DNA of 64,000 nt from Sanguibacter antarcticus (GTDB lineage Bacteria; Actinomycetota; Actinomycetes; Actinomycetales; Cellulomonadaceae). This document shows, one piece after another, positions 16,575 to 25,715 of the stretch. Location of the stretch: the NCBI RefSeq assembly GCF_002564005.1, contig NZ_PDJG01000001.1, positions 620,001 to 684,000 of the forward strand, written 5' to 3'. Numbering within the stretch: the first letter of the stretch is position 1; every line of letters starts with the position of its first letter. Both the position numbers and the translations under genes were made by a program. The notes below the pieces were generated by a model. It had not been told where the DNA came from. It did not search any database and was given only the letters and a program-made list of their open reading frames with translations.

Positions 16575-18292
16575 GCGTGCACCGCGGCAGGAGCAACGGC
16601 GGTCGGGGCGATCGTCTCTGAGCGGACCTCGACGACGTCGTCCGCCACCGCGACCAGACTCGGCCGGTGCGCGACGAGCACGACCGTCCGGCCGGCGTCG
16701 CGCAGCGCACGGACCGAGTCGAGGACCTGAGTCTCCGAGAGCGCGTCGAGATGAGCGGTCGGCTCGTCGAGGACGACGAGCTGTTCCGTGCCCAGCAGGG
16801 CTGCAGTCAGGGCGACCCTCTGGCGCTGCCCGACGCTCAGCCCGACACCACCGTGCCCGATGATCGTGTCCAGCCCGGCCGGGAGCGTGCGGAGCACGTC
16901 GTTCAGGCCGGTGAGGTGGGCGACGGCGCGCAGGCGCTCTTCGGCGTCCGTGCCGGCGCTCGTGTCGTCGAGCAGGTCCTCGCCGCGCGGCCCACGTCCG
17001 CCGAGCGCGGACCGGATGGTGCCGGGCGGGAGCGCGGTCCGCTGCGGGAGCCAGGTGACCTGCTCGCGCCAGCTCACGGGGTCGATGTCAGCAAGGGCAT
17101 GACCGTCGACGCGCACGTCGCCCACGTCCGGTGTCAGCAGACCGAGGAGCGCGAGCACAGTCGTCGTCTTGCCAGATCCGCTCGAGCCGACGAGCGCGAC
17201 GATCCGCCCAGGACGGATCGTGCACGTGAGACCTGCGGGCGCGCGAACACCTCGGCCAGGCGCGTCGACGCCGACGTCTTCCAGCACGATCGTCGCGTGG
17301 CGCAGGTCCGGTGCGGGGAGCGTCCCGACGCTCGGTGCCTCGATCTCGAGGACGTCGAACGCCTTCTGCGCGGCGGTGATCCCGTCGAGCGAGGCGTGAA
17401 AGTGCACGCCGATCTGCCGGAGCGGCTGGTACACCTCGGGAGCGAGGATGAGCACGGCGAGCGCGCTCTCGAGCCCGACGTCACCGTGCACGAGACGCAG
17501 ACCGATGCCGACGGCGACGAGCGCGACGGACAACGTGGTGAGCAGCTCGAGAACCATGCCGGAGAGGAAAGCGACGCGCAGCGTGCCCATCGTCGACCGG
17601 GTGTAGGCCTCGCCCAGCTCTCGCACACGCTTCGCGGGACCGTGCTCGCGGCCGAACGCACGCAGGGTGGGAAGGCCCGCGAGGAGGTCGAGGGACTGCG
17701 CGCCGAGGCGCTCCATGACTGCGAGCCGGCGCTGGGAGGTCGACTGGGTGAGCTGGCCGACGAGGATCATGAAGATCGGCACGAGCGGGATCGTCAGCGT
17801 GATGATGACCGCGGAGATCCAGTCGAGGCCTGCGACCACGAGGAGCGTCGCGGGGGTCACGGTCACCGCGAGGAGCAGCTGCGGGAGGTACCGCACGAGG
17901 TAGGGCGCGAGGTCGTCGAGGCCACGGGTCGCGAGCGTCACGACGTCGGTCCCTCGGCCGGACGCCGACCAGCGTGGCCCCAGGTGCGCGGCCCTGGCGA
18001 CGAGCTGGGCCCGCAGGTCCATGATCACGCGCGCTGCGGCGCGGTGGGCGTAGCGCTCTTGGACGCCGCCGACGATCGTCCGCAGGAGGACGACGACGAG
18101 CAACCAGTGGAGCTGGGTCGCGATGTCCTGGAGCCCCGCGCCGCTGCTGACGACCGGCGCGAGCGCGGCCGCGACGAGGAGCGCCTGCGCGACGACGAGC
18201 GCAGACGTCGCGAGACCTGTGCCGGTGACGAGCAGGATGTACCCGCGGGCAGGAGCCGCGAAGCGCAGCAGCCGCGGGTCGAGCGGTTTCAC
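16571..18292 (-). CDS. cydD: Thiol reductant ABC exporter subunit CydD
   Basis: A 573-residue ABC half-transporter partnering CydC. The N-terminal membrane domain covers about residues 15-300. The ATPase domain carries VALVGSSGSGKTTTVLAL (Walker A), LSVGQRQRVALTAALL (signature) and QLVVLDEPTAHLD (Walker B). The start is set at GTG 18292, which overlaps the cydB stop as GTGA and gives a protein beginning MKPLDPRLLRFAAPARGY. The upstream extension to 18583 lies in cydB and is out of register with the family. Gene order cydA-B-D-C is standard for actinobacteria. Confidence 0.92.
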   Translation of the reverse strand: MKPLDPRLLRFAAPARGYILLVTGTGLATSALVVAQALLVAAALAPVVSSGAGLQDIATQLHWLLVVVLLRTIVGGVQERYAHRAAARVIMDLRAQLVARAAHLGPRWSASGRGTDVVTLATRGLDDLAPYLVRYLPQLLLAVTVTPATLLVVAGLDWISAVIITLTIPLVPIFMILVGQLTQSTSQRRLAVMERLGAQSLDLLAGLPTLRAFGREHGPAKRVRELGEAYTRSTMGTLRVAFLSGMVLELLTTLSVALVAVGIGLRLVHGDVGLESALAVLILAPEVYQPLRQIGVHFHASLDGITAAQKAFDVLEIEAPSVGTLPAPDLRHATIVLEDVGVDAPGRGVRAPAGLTCTIRPGRIVALVGSSGSGKTTTVLALLGLLTPDVGDVRVDGHALADIDPVSWREQVTWLPQRTALPPGTIRSALGGRGPRGEDLLDDTSAGTDAEERLRAVAHLTGLNDVLRTLPAGLDTIIGHGGVGLSVGQRQRVALTAALLGTEQLVVLDEPTAHLDALSETQVLDSVRALRDAGRTVVLVAHRPSLVAVADDVVEVRSETIAPTAVAPAAVHA

Positions 18293-19323
18293 GCTGGGTC
18301 GCGCGGGACCGACAGGCTCGGCAGTCCGATGGGCTCTGGGATGTGGTGGACGCCGAGACGCTTGCGGAACACCCAGTAGGTCCAGCCCTGGTACAGCAGG
18401 ACGAGCGGTGTGAGGATGACGGCGACCCAGGTCATGAGCGTCAGGGTGTAGTCCGTGGAGGACGCGTTGGTCACGGTGAGGGAGTTCGCGGGGTCGAGAG
18501 CCGGCATGACGTCGGGGTACATGGACCCGAAGATGAGCACGACGGCCGCGACGATGGAGACGGCAGACAAGGTGAACGCCCACCCTTCACGCGCTCGGGA
18601 GTTCGCGACGACGACCCCGACGAGCGCTGCAGCGGCGACGGCCACGGCCGCCCAGGTCCACGTGACGGAGTACGCGAGCTGGGCCCACACGGCCCAGGAG
18701 CCGGCGACGAGGACGCTCGCGACCGAGAAGTACCCGGCCAGGCGTCGTGCCTCCACCCGCGTCTCGCCCTCTGTCTTCAGCGCGAGGAACACGGCGCCGT
18801 GGGTGAGGAAGAGGAGCAGGGTGACGGCGCCGCCGAGGAGGGCGAAGGGGGACAGCAGCGACCAGAACCCACCGATGAACTCGTGGTCGGCGTCGAGCTC
18901 GACACCGCGGACGAGGTTGGCGAACGCCACGCCCCAGAGGATGGACGGGAGCCAGGAGCCGACGATGATCCCCTGGTCGCACCGTCGCTGCCAGGTGGCG
19001 TCGTTGATCTTGCTCCGGTACTCGAAGGAGATCCCGCGCAGGATGAGGGCGATGAGGATCATGAACAGCGGGACGTAGAACCCGGAGAACATGGTGGCGT
19101 ACCACTCGGGGAACGCAGCGAACGTGGCGCCACCAGCAGTGAGCAGCCACACCTCGTTGCCGTCCCAGACGGGGCCGATCGTGTTGATGATCAGGCGCCG
19201 TTCCTTCTCCTTGCGACCGAGGACGGGCAGGAGCATGCCGACCCCGAAGTCGAAGCCCTCGAGGACGAGGTAGCCGGTCCACAGGACGGCGATGAGGACG
19301 AACCAGACGATGTGAAGATCCAT
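18289..19323 (-). CDS. cydB: Cytochrome bd ubiquinol/menaquinol oxidase subunit II
   Basis: A 344-residue integral membrane protein with about eight to nine helices. The first contains WFVLIAVLWTGYLVLEGFDFG, with the conserved GFDFGVG motif. GPVWDGNEVWLLTAGGATFAAFP is the signature of subunit II. Together with CydA it forms the high-affinity, non-proton-pumping terminal oxidase of the cytoplasmic membrane. It starts 31 bases after the cydA stop and its stop overlaps the cydD start. Confidence 0.95.
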   Translation of the reverse strand: MDLHIVWFVLIAVLWTGYLVLEGFDFGVGMLLPVLGRKEKERRLIINTIGPVWDGNEVWLLTAGGATFAAFPEWYATMFSGFYVPLFMILIALILRGISFEYRSKINDATWQRRCDQGIIVGSWLPSILWGVAFANLVRGVELDADHEFIGGFWSLLSPFALLGGAVTLLLFLTHGAVFLALKTEGETRVEARRLAGYFSVASVLVAGSWAVWAQLAYSVTWTWAAVAVAAAALVGVVVANSRAREGWAFTLSAVSIVAAVVLIFGSMYPDVMPALDPANSLTVTNASSTDYTLTLMTWVAVILTPLVLLYQGWTYWVFRKRLGVHHIPEPIGLPSLSVPRDPA

Positions 19324-19354
19324 GAGTCAGATGTCTTTTCTCGCGGGGCGCAGG

Positions 19355-20836
19355 TCAGTACGCGAAGGACAACGGGCGGTCGGTCGCGTCGTCGTCGCGC
19401 GCCTCGGGGGAGTCGTCGTGCACGGTGCCTGGAGCACCTTCGACCATGTAGCGCCAGATGAGCCGACCCCAGACGATGGTGAGCACGGTGTAGACGATCG
19501 TGAAGATGACCATCGAACCGAGGACCACGGCGGGTCCTTGAGCGGTCGAGACGCCGCGCTCGGTGAGCATGCGGATCGCGTCGATACCCGTCGGGTTCGG
19601 GGCGACCACCCACGGCTGTCGACCCGTCTCGGTGAAGATCCAGCCGAAGGACGAGGCGAGGAACGGTGTCGGGATCGCGATGAGCCCGACGCGTGCGAGC
19701 CACGGGTTGTCGCTGACGCGGCCCTTGCGGGTGAGCCACAGAGCGAGCAGCGCCAGTGCGGCGGAGCCGGCGCCGAGGCCGATCATGAGGCGAAAGCTCC
19801 AGTAGGTGAGCGCGAGGTTGGGCGAGTAGTCGACAGGATTCCCTGCGGCGTCGACGTCGCCGTAGCGCTCCTCGTACTGCTCCTGGATGTCGTTGACGCC
19901 CGGGAGGTAGGAGTCGAAGCTGCCGTCTGCGAGGAAGCTTGTCGCTCCAGGGATGGACAGGACGTGCGTCACTCCCTCGCAGCTGTTGGAGAGGTCACCG
20001 AGGGTGAGGATCGAGAAGCTCGCTCCTGTCTCGCCTTCGCAGAGCGCTTCGGCGGCGGCCATCTTCATCGGCTGCTGGTCGAACATGAGCTTGGCCTGTG
20101 AGTCTCCGGAGATGCCGATGCCGATGCCGGAGACGATCATGGCGACCAGGCCGAGCACGAGTGCCGGGCGGTACACGTCGCGTGCGACGTCGCTGCGTCC
20201 TTTGCGGACCTCGCGGACCATCCACCAGGCGGCGATGCCGGCGACGAAGGTCCCGGCGGTCAGCCAGGCCGCGGTGATCGTGTGCGGGAACGCTGCCAGC
20301 AGCGTCGGGTTGGTGAGAACGGCGCCGATGTCGTTCATCTCGGCACGGTCGGTCACTGGGTTGTAGATCGCCCCGACGGGGTGCTGCATCCAGGAGTTCG
20401 CGGCGAGGATGAAGAAGGCTGAGAGGTTGGTCGCGATCGCGACCGCCCAGATGCACGCGAGGTGGATCTTCTTCGACAACTTGTCCCATCCGAAGATCCA
20501 CAGACCGAGGAAGGTCGACTCGACGAAGAACGCGGCGAGCGCCTCCATCGCCAGCGGCGCTCCGAACACGTCTCCGACGAACCGCGAGTAGTCGCTCCAG
20601 TTCATGCCGAACTGGAACTCCTGGACGATGCCGGTGACGACGCCGATGGCGAAGTTGATGAGGAGCAGCTTGCCGAAGAACTTCGTCAGCTTGAGCCATC
20701 GCTCGTTGCCCGTGCGCACCCACGCTGTCTGCATGATCGCCACGAGCGGCGCGAGACCGATCGTGAGGGGGACGTAGAAGAAGTGATAGACGGTGGTGAT
20801 GGCGAACTGCCACCGTGCTAGGTCGAGGACGTCCAC
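19355..20836 (-). CDS. cydA: Cytochrome bd oxidase subunit I
   Basis: The 493-residue haem-bearing subunit. The N-terminus DLARWQFAITTVYHFFYVPLTIG contains the haem b595 ligand His. The later GRQPWVV segment is the GRQPW motif of the quinol-binding region. The Q-loop is the short type. It oxidises menaquinol and reduces O2 to water with high affinity. Start GTG 20836, with CTGGAG upstream. It is the first gene of cydA-B-D-C-devS. About 90 bp upstream lies a palindrome resembling a DevR box, suggesting control by the linked two-component system. Confidence 0.95.
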   Translation of the reverse strand: MDVLDLARWQFAITTVYHFFYVPLTIGLAPLVAIMQTAWVRTGNERWLKLTKFFGKLLLINFAIGVVTGIVQEFQFGMNWSDYSRFVGDVFGAPLAMEALAAFFVESTFLGLWIFGWDKLSKKIHLACIWAVAIATNLSAFFILAANSWMQHPVGAIYNPVTDRAEMNDIGAVLTNPTLLAAFPHTITAAWLTAGTFVAGIAAWWMVREVRKGRSDVARDVYRPALVLGLVAMIVSGIGIGISGDSQAKLMFDQQPMKMAAAEALCEGETGASFSILTLGDLSNSCEGVTHVLSIPGATSFLADGSFDSYLPGVNDIQEQYEERYGDVDAAGNPVDYSPNLALTYWSFRLMIGLGAGSAALALLALWLTRKGRVSDNPWLARVGLIAIPTPFLASSFGWIFTETGRQPWVVAPNPTGIDAIRMLTERGVSTAQGPAVVLGSMVIFTIVYTVLTIVWGRLIWRYMVEGAPGTVHDDSPEARDDDATDRPLSFAY

Positions 20837-20925
20837 GATGCTCCAGGGGCTCGGGCGGTGTGCGGGGCGCGCCAGGCGCGGGATGGCTCTGGATCGACGC
20901 TATGGCGTCGGCATCGGGGTCTCTA

Positions 20926-20937
20926 GGACCTAGGTCC
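20926..20937. promoter_or_regulatory. DevR-box-like palindrome upstream of cydA
   Basis: Perfect 12-bp palindrome GGACCTAGGTCC; on the cydA strand it reads GGGACCTAGGTCCT. Compared by eye with the 20-bp DevR/DosR consensus (GGGACT WW AGTCCC core), 13 of 20 positions agree, including the GGAC and GTCCC arms. It lies 89 bp upstream of the cydA start. Another hairpin (20896-20909, GACGC/GCGTC) lies between it and cydA. Confidence 0.45.
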
Positions 20938-21249
20938 CGGGATCTTCGCGGCGCCTCGTGCAGGTTGTGTGACGTTGGTCTCGGGTGTGCTGTGCGATAC
21001 TGGATACGGCTCAAGGTAACCACACGCCTTCGAGGCCGAGATTGTGATCGTAGCAACCGCGAATCGCGGATTGTGGAGCGCCGCAGCCGGGACAACACCC
21101 CGACAGCCTGGCGCCCACGTCGCTCGCCCTTGCCGCGTACCGATACCGACGACTTCCGTCGCAGCCGTACGGCTGACGACGACTGAACCGCCCCCGGGGC
21201 GCCGCTCGTGTGGGGCGGGGCTCTCATCGGGGCACCTGGAGCACACCAC
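20938..21249 (+). other. Intergenic region and long leader upstream of RNase E/G
   Basis: No gene is seen. A possible promoter for rne is TTGGTC (20975-20980) with GATACT (20996-21001), spacer 15. This would leave an untranslated leader of roughly 240 bases. It includes a perfect 14-bp palindrome CAGCCGTACGGCTG (21162-21175) flanked by further pairing, and a CCGCG/CGCGG hairpin near 21057. Long structured leaders are known for RNase E mRNAs, where they allow autoregulation; that is an inference here. Confidence 0.35.
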
Positions 21250-24200
21250 GTGACGCTCGACAACAGCACGACACCCGAATCATCCAGCACGACCGGGGCG
21301 GATGCCGCCCCCGTGAAGAAGCCCGCTCGCCGTCGCGTCACCCGACAGGCTGCCGCGCCCCAGCCTGGGGACACCCCCGCTCCTGACGGGTCGGCCCCGG
21401 CTGCAGCGCCGCCCGCACCCGATGCCGTCGCCCCTCCTGCGGCTCGCCCGGAGCGCGTCGCGCCAGCACTCGACGTCCTCGCCGAGTTCTCCCCGCCTGC
21501 GCCCGTCGCCGCCGAGCCCCCCAAGCGTCGCCGTGCGACGTCCTCCGGACGGGCCGCCGCCCGCGCCGCAGTTCTCGACGCCGCTGTGCCCGACGCGGTC
21601 GAGCCCGCCCCCGCAGCGTCGACCAGCGCTCCCGCGTCCGACGAGGTCGGGGCCGCGCCGGCGCGCCGCAGCCGGTCACGAGCGAAGAGCCCGTCGACCG
21701 GGCACACCACGCCGTCTCACGACGACGAGGTTGCCACGCTCGACGTGGTCGCCTCTGTCGCGGCGCTCGCATCACGGACGCCTGCCGACGACGCCCCTGC
21801 ACAGCCCGCTCGCGCACGCCGGACACGCAGTGCAGGCCGCGCGACGAGCGCGCCCGCCGAGCAGGCGCCTGCACAGAGCGTTCCAACGACACAGAGCGCT
21901 CCGCTGGCTCCTTCTGAGCCGACTGTCGTCATCGAGCCGCCTGTCGAGGCGACGACCCCTGTCGAGGCGGAGTCCGGCGAGCCGCGTCGCTCGACCCGCA
22001 CCCGGGGGAGCCGTCGAGCCACGAGCGCGCCCCGCTCGACGACGCCCGAGGCCTCCTCCGAGCCCGAGAGCACCTCTACGGTCGCCGAACCGGACCGTGC
22101 ACAGGATGCTGCGCCGACGACGACCGACTCCCGGTCAGATGCTTCAGGGAGCGCCGCGGCCTCAGAGAGCACTGCAGACTCAGACAGCGCTGTTGCTCCA
22201 GAGAAGTCTGCGCCCACACGCTCGCGCCGGTCGAGGGTGACACGGCAGGCTGCGCCTGCGTCGTCCGAGGCGCAGGTCGTTGCCCCAACCGAGGAGGCCG
22301 TCGAGGCTGAGACCTCCGCCGACGAGGAGCCAGCAGCCCCTCGACGATCGACCACTGCACTCCTCTTCCAGGCTCCGGACGCCTCGGCGGCGCGGACGGG
22401 ACGCCGGCGCGCACAGTCGCCGGCCGGACCGCCGAAGCCGGTCGTCGCACCCGAGCCCGGCGACGAGGACGGTGCTGACGACGCAGACGTCGATGAGCTC
22501 GACACAGACGAGACCGTCGCGGTCACGGAGCGCGTCGAGCGCTCTGTCGACGCTCGCGGGACCACCAGCACCGAGGACGACGACGAAGACGAGGACGACG
22601 ACAGCTCTGCTGAGGCGAACGACGGACCACGTCGTCGTCGTCGTCGTGGTGGACGCGGTCGTCGGAACCGTGGCGGCTCGGACAACCAGCCGCAGGACGA
22701 GAACGACGACGCCTCCGACGACGAGCAGGGCTCCGCAGGGACCTCTGACTCTGCTGATGCGCAGCGCTCGGAGGACTCCGACGACGAGCAGCAGACAGCG
22801 GGTCGCTCGCGCCGACGCTCACGCACCTCGGGAGTCGCTCAGCCCGGTGCGGGCCAGGCCGACGACGACGAGGACGCTTCCTCGGACGACTCTGACACCG
22901 ACAACGACGACTCTGACGAGAGCGGCTCCAGCCGTCGCCGTCGCCGTCGCCGCCGTGGCGGCCGCGGCACCGAGGCCGAGGCTCCCGCACAGGCAGCTCC
23001 ACGCAGCCCGGCTCGCGGACGCACGGCCTCGGACGAGGTCACCGCGCTCAAGGGGTCGACCCGACTGGAGGCGAAGCGCCAGCGCCGCCGTGAGGGACGT
23101 GACGCAGGCCGCCGCCGCTCGGTCATCACCGAAGCGGAGTTCCTCGCACGCCGGGAGAGCGTCGACCGGTCGATGATCGTCCGGGAGCGCAACGGTCGGA
23201 CCCAGATCGCTGTGCTCGAGGACGGCGTGCTCGTCGAGCACTATGTCTCGCAGCAGTCGCAGGCCTCCATGGCCGGCAACGTGTACCTCGGTCGGGTGCA
23301 GAACGTCCTGCCGAGCATGGAGGCAGCCTTCGTCGACGTCGGCAAGGGACGCAACGCCGTGCTCTACGCCGGAGAGGTGAACTGGGACGCAGCAGGCCTA
23401 GAAGGCGCGCCTCGGCGCATCGAGCAGGCACTGAAGTCTGGCGACCCGGTCCTCGTCCAGGTGACGAAGGACCCGATCGGCCACAAGGGTGCTCGGCTCA
23501 CCTCACAGGTCACGCTCGCGGGTCGCTACCTCGTCTACGTGCCCGGTGGCGGCATGACCGGCATCTCGCGCAAGCTACCTGACACCGAGCGTGCCCGCCT
23601 CAAGAAGATCCTGCGCGAGGTCGTTCCCGAGAGCGCAGGCGTCATCGTGCGGACCGCAGCCGAGGGAGCGAGCGAAGAGGAGCTCCGTGCGGACATCGCA
23701 CGTCTGCAGCTGCAGTGGGAGGCCATCCAGAAGAAGTCCAAGAGCGCGTCGGCACCGGCGCTGCTCCAGGGCGAGCCGGATCTCGCGATCCGGGTCGTGC
23801 GTGACATCTTCAACGACGACTTCCGCTCGCTGACCATCTCTGGCCAGAGCGCGTGGTCGGAGATCTCCGAGTACGTCAACGAGCTCGCTCCGGATCTCGC
23901 AGACCGCGTGACCCGGTGGACGAGCGAGAAGGACGTGTTCGGTGAGGCTCGTATCGACGAGCAGCTCGCCAAGGGGATGGACCGCAAGGTGTGGCTGCCG
24001 TCTGGCGGGTCGCTCGTCATCGACCGCACGGAGGCCATGACAGTCGTCGACGTCAACACCGGCAAGTTCACGGGCTCCGGCGGGACTCTCGAAGAGACGG
24101 TCACGCGCAACAACCTCGAGGCCGCCGAGGAGATCGTCCGTCAGCTGCGGCTGCGGGACATCGGCGGGATCATCGTCATCGACTTCATCGACATGGTCCT

Positions 24201-24918
24201 GGAGTCCAACCGTGACCTCGTGCTGCGCCGCCTCGTCGAGTGCCTCGGACGGGACCGCACCAAGCACCAGGTGGCCGAGGTGACGTCGCTCGGTCTTGTG
24301 CAGATGACCCGCAAGCGCGTGGGCCAGGGCCTCGTCGAGGCCTTCAGCGAGACCTGCGAGCACTGCAACGGTCGTGGCTTCATCGTCCAGGACGAGCCGA
24401 TCGAGAAGTACACGCAAGCGGGTACGCCCGGGGCGGAGCCTGCTGCTGAGCACGGCCACGACACGGGAGAGGCGAAGCGTTCTCGCCGCAAGCGTCCGGC
24501 CGGCAAGGACGAGACGCCCGAGCCGTCGAGCGCACCGTCGCTCCCTGAGGCGCGCGAAGCGGTCAAGATGACCCTCGCGACCATCGCGGCGGCGGCGGCG
24601 CACGCTCACGACCACGACCACGACCAGGCGGGTGAAGACGCTTCACCGGTCGAGGGGAAGACGGCCGCATCCAGCGACGTCGATCCGAGCGAGCGGAGCC
24701 AGCCTGCAGCACCTGTCCTCGATGTGCTGGCCGAGTTCGGTGGAGCGCGTCCTGCACCCGGAGCGGACGTCGAGACGGTGGTCGTGGAGGAGCCGGTCGA
24801 GAGCGAGCGGGCGGATGCCACGTTTCCCGGCACCGACGAGCCAGCAGCCGACGAGGCGCCAGTCCCTGCCCCAGACGGGGCTGGCACGGCTCCTGACGAG
24901 GCTCCGTCGCACGACTGA
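21250..24918 (+). CDS. rne: Ribonuclease E/G family endoribonuclease
   Basis: A 1222-residue RNase E/G for mRNA decay and rRNA processing. Residues 1 to about 600 are low-complexity, alternating Pro/Ala/Thr/Ser-rich stretches with basic RRRRRRGGRGRRNRGG-type and acidic clusters. These are predicted disordered and RNA- or protein-binding. The catalytic part starts near 640. An S1 domain follows (GNVYLGRVQNVLPSMEAAFV, about 675), then catalytic Asp motifs VVDVNTGKFTG (about 932) and IIVIDFIDM (about 974), and the zinc-link CEHCNGRG (about 1036). A second acidic, disordered tail follows. GTG 21250 is chosen for its CTGGAG upstream and because the open frame from 21208 adds only unconserved residues. 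Confidence 0.92.
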   Translation: MTLDNSTTPESSSTTGADAAPVKKPARRRVTRQAAAPQPGDTPAPDGSAPAAAPPAPDAVAPPAARPERVAPALDVLAEFSPPAPVAAEPPKRRRATSSGRAAARAAVLDAAVPDAVEPAPAASTSAPASDEVGAAPARRSRSRAKSPSTGHTTPSHDDEVATLDVVASVAALASRTPADDAPAQPARARRTRSAGRATSAPAEQAPAQSVPTTQSAPLAPSEPTVVIEPPVEATTPVEAESGEPRRSTRTRGSRRATSAPRSTTPEASSEPESTSTVAEPDRAQDAAPTTTDSRSDASGSAAASESTADSDSAVAPEKSAPTRSRRSRVTRQAAPASSEAQVVAPTEEAVEAETSADEEPAAPRRSTTALLFQAPDASAARTGRRRAQSPAGPPKPVVAPEPGDEDGADDADVDELDTDETVAVTERVERSVDARGTTSTEDDDEDEDDDSSAEANDGPRRRRRRGGRGRRNRGGSDNQPQDENDDASDDEQGSAGTSDSADAQRSEDSDDEQQTAGRSRRRSRTSGVAQPGAGQADDDEDASSDDSDTDNDDSDESGSSRRRRRRRRGGRGTEAEAPAQAAPRSPARGRTASDEVTALKGSTRLEAKRQRRREGRDAGRRRSVITEAEFLARRESVDRSMIVRERNGRTQIAVLEDGVLVEHYVSQQSQASMAGNVYLGRVQNVLPSMEAAFVDVGKGRNAVLYAGEVNWDAAGLEGAPRRIEQALKSGDPVLVQVTKDPIGHKGARLTSQVTLAGRYLVYVPGGGMTGISRKLPDTERARLKKILREVVPESAGVIVRTAAEGASEEELRADIARLQLQWEAIQKKSKSASAPALLQGEPDLAIRVVRDIFNDDFRSLTISGQSAWSEISEYVNELAPDLADRVTRWTSEKDVFGEARIDEQLAKGMDRKVWLPSGGSLVIDRTEAMTVVDVNTGKFTGSGGTLEETVTRNNLEAAEEIVRQLRLRDIGGIIVIDFIDMVLESNRDLVLRRLVECLGRDRTKHQVAEVTSLGLVQMTRKRVGQGLVEAFSETCEHCNGRGFIVQDEPIEKYTQAGTPGAEPAAEHGHDTGEAKRSRRKRPAGKDETPEPSSAPSLPEAREAVKMTLATIAAAAAHAHDHDHDQAGEDASPVEGKTAASSDVDPSERSQPAAPVLDVLAEFGGARPAPGADVETVVVEEPVESERADATFPGTDEPAADEAPVPAPDGAGTAPDEAPSHD

Positions 24919-24969
24919 CAGCCAAGGCTGATCCCCGCGAGGGGCGCAGGCGCTGCTGACGGCGCACAC

Positions 24970-25006
24970 GGGTGCGGTGCCGGACCACTGGTCCGGCACC
25001 GCACCC
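24970..25006 (+). terminator. Terminator of rne
   Basis: Perfect 18-bp inverted repeat (24970-24987 with 24989-25006) 51 bases after the RNase E/G stop, followed by GTTGCTCG without a long T-tract. Confidence 0.75.
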
Positions 25007-25197
25007 GTTGCTCGTGGGGTATGAGACGCGACACATCGATGGGGTCTCTGACGGCAGAACAGCGCTGCAACGCGGCGCTCCCGCGCATCGGCCGGCTCAC
25101 GCGGAGGAACCGCTCGGGAACGTGACGTGACGTGCACGTCGGAGTAGGGCATGATGGGCGGTGGAGCCGTGCGGCTCCACCCGGGTTCGTCGCTCAT

Positions 25198-25226
25198 TTG
25201 ACCCTGAGCCCAGGATTCCGTAATCT
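25198..25226 (+). promoter_or_regulatory. Promoter of the rplU-rpmA operon
   Basis: TTGACC (25198-25203), a 17-base spacer and TAATCT (25221-25226): the best housekeeping-sigma promoter in the window. It predicts a leader of about 100 bases before rplU. A nine-bp hairpin GTGGAGCCG/CGGCTCCAC (25161-25180) precedes it. The rest of 25007-25330 holds no gene. Confidence 0.7.
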
Positions 25227-25330
25227 TGGATGTCGGCGCGATTTGGTTCGTGCTGGTCCCGCGTGCTCCCAAGCCGATTCAGGCCTTGGTGATGAGCGCG
25301 CAGTTGAGACTAAGAGAGATGAGCAGCAAC

Positions 25331-25639
25331 GTGGTGTACGCGATCGTCAAGGCCGGTGGCCGCCAGGAGAAGGTTTCCGTTGGTGACGTCGTCGTCGTCG
25401 ACCGACTTTCCGGCGACGCTGGCGATACCGTCGAACTGCCCGCGCTGCTTCTGGTTGACGGGGAGAAGGTGACCACCGACGCGACGAAGCTCGCGAAGGT
25501 CAAGGTCAGCGCAGAGATCGTCCGGGACGAGAAGGGCCCGAAGATCATCATTCTCAAGTTCAAGAACAAGACCGGGTACCGCAAGCGTCAGGGACACCGT
25601 CAGCAGCTGACGCGTCTCAAGGTCACCGAGATCAAGTAG
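25331..25639 (+). CDS. rplU: Large-subunit ribosomal protein L21
   Basis: A 102-residue L21 reading [19 protein letters not shown], with [17 protein letters not shown] and the terminal [19 protein letters not shown] typical of the family. GTG 25331 gives the usual L21 length. An ATG at 25319 would add MSSN and is the main alternative. The open frame from 25226 is too long for the family. It is followed by rpmA after about 75 bases in a conserved L21-L27-Obg order. Confidence 0.95.
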   Translation: MVYAIVKAGGRQEKVSVGDVVVVDRLSGDAGDTVELPALLLVDGEKVTTDATKLAKVKVSAEIVRDEKGPKIIILKFKNKTGYRKRQGHRQQLTRLKVTEIK

Positions 25640-25715
25640 TTCCTCCTCGCAGAGGGCTGGTGCCTGCTGCGCAAGGTTTATTCAGACACTCTTCAGCAGG
25701 AAAGCAGGTTCCGCC

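Noticed and set aside
16667..18379. 570-codon plus-strand open frame opposite cydD
   Set aside because: Antisense of the ABC exporter gene; composition biased to Arg/Glu/Asp with no family motif.
20926..20937. The cydA upstream palindrome as a Rex operator
   Set aside because: A Rex site would look like TTGTGA-N6-TCACAA; this palindrome is GC-rich (GGACC/GGTCC) and matches the DevR pattern better.
21717..22826. Ser-rich minus-strand open frame opposite the RNase E N-terminal arm
   Set aside because: It arises from the Asp/Glu/Arg repeats on the coding strand read backwards (poly-Ser); no independent evidence.
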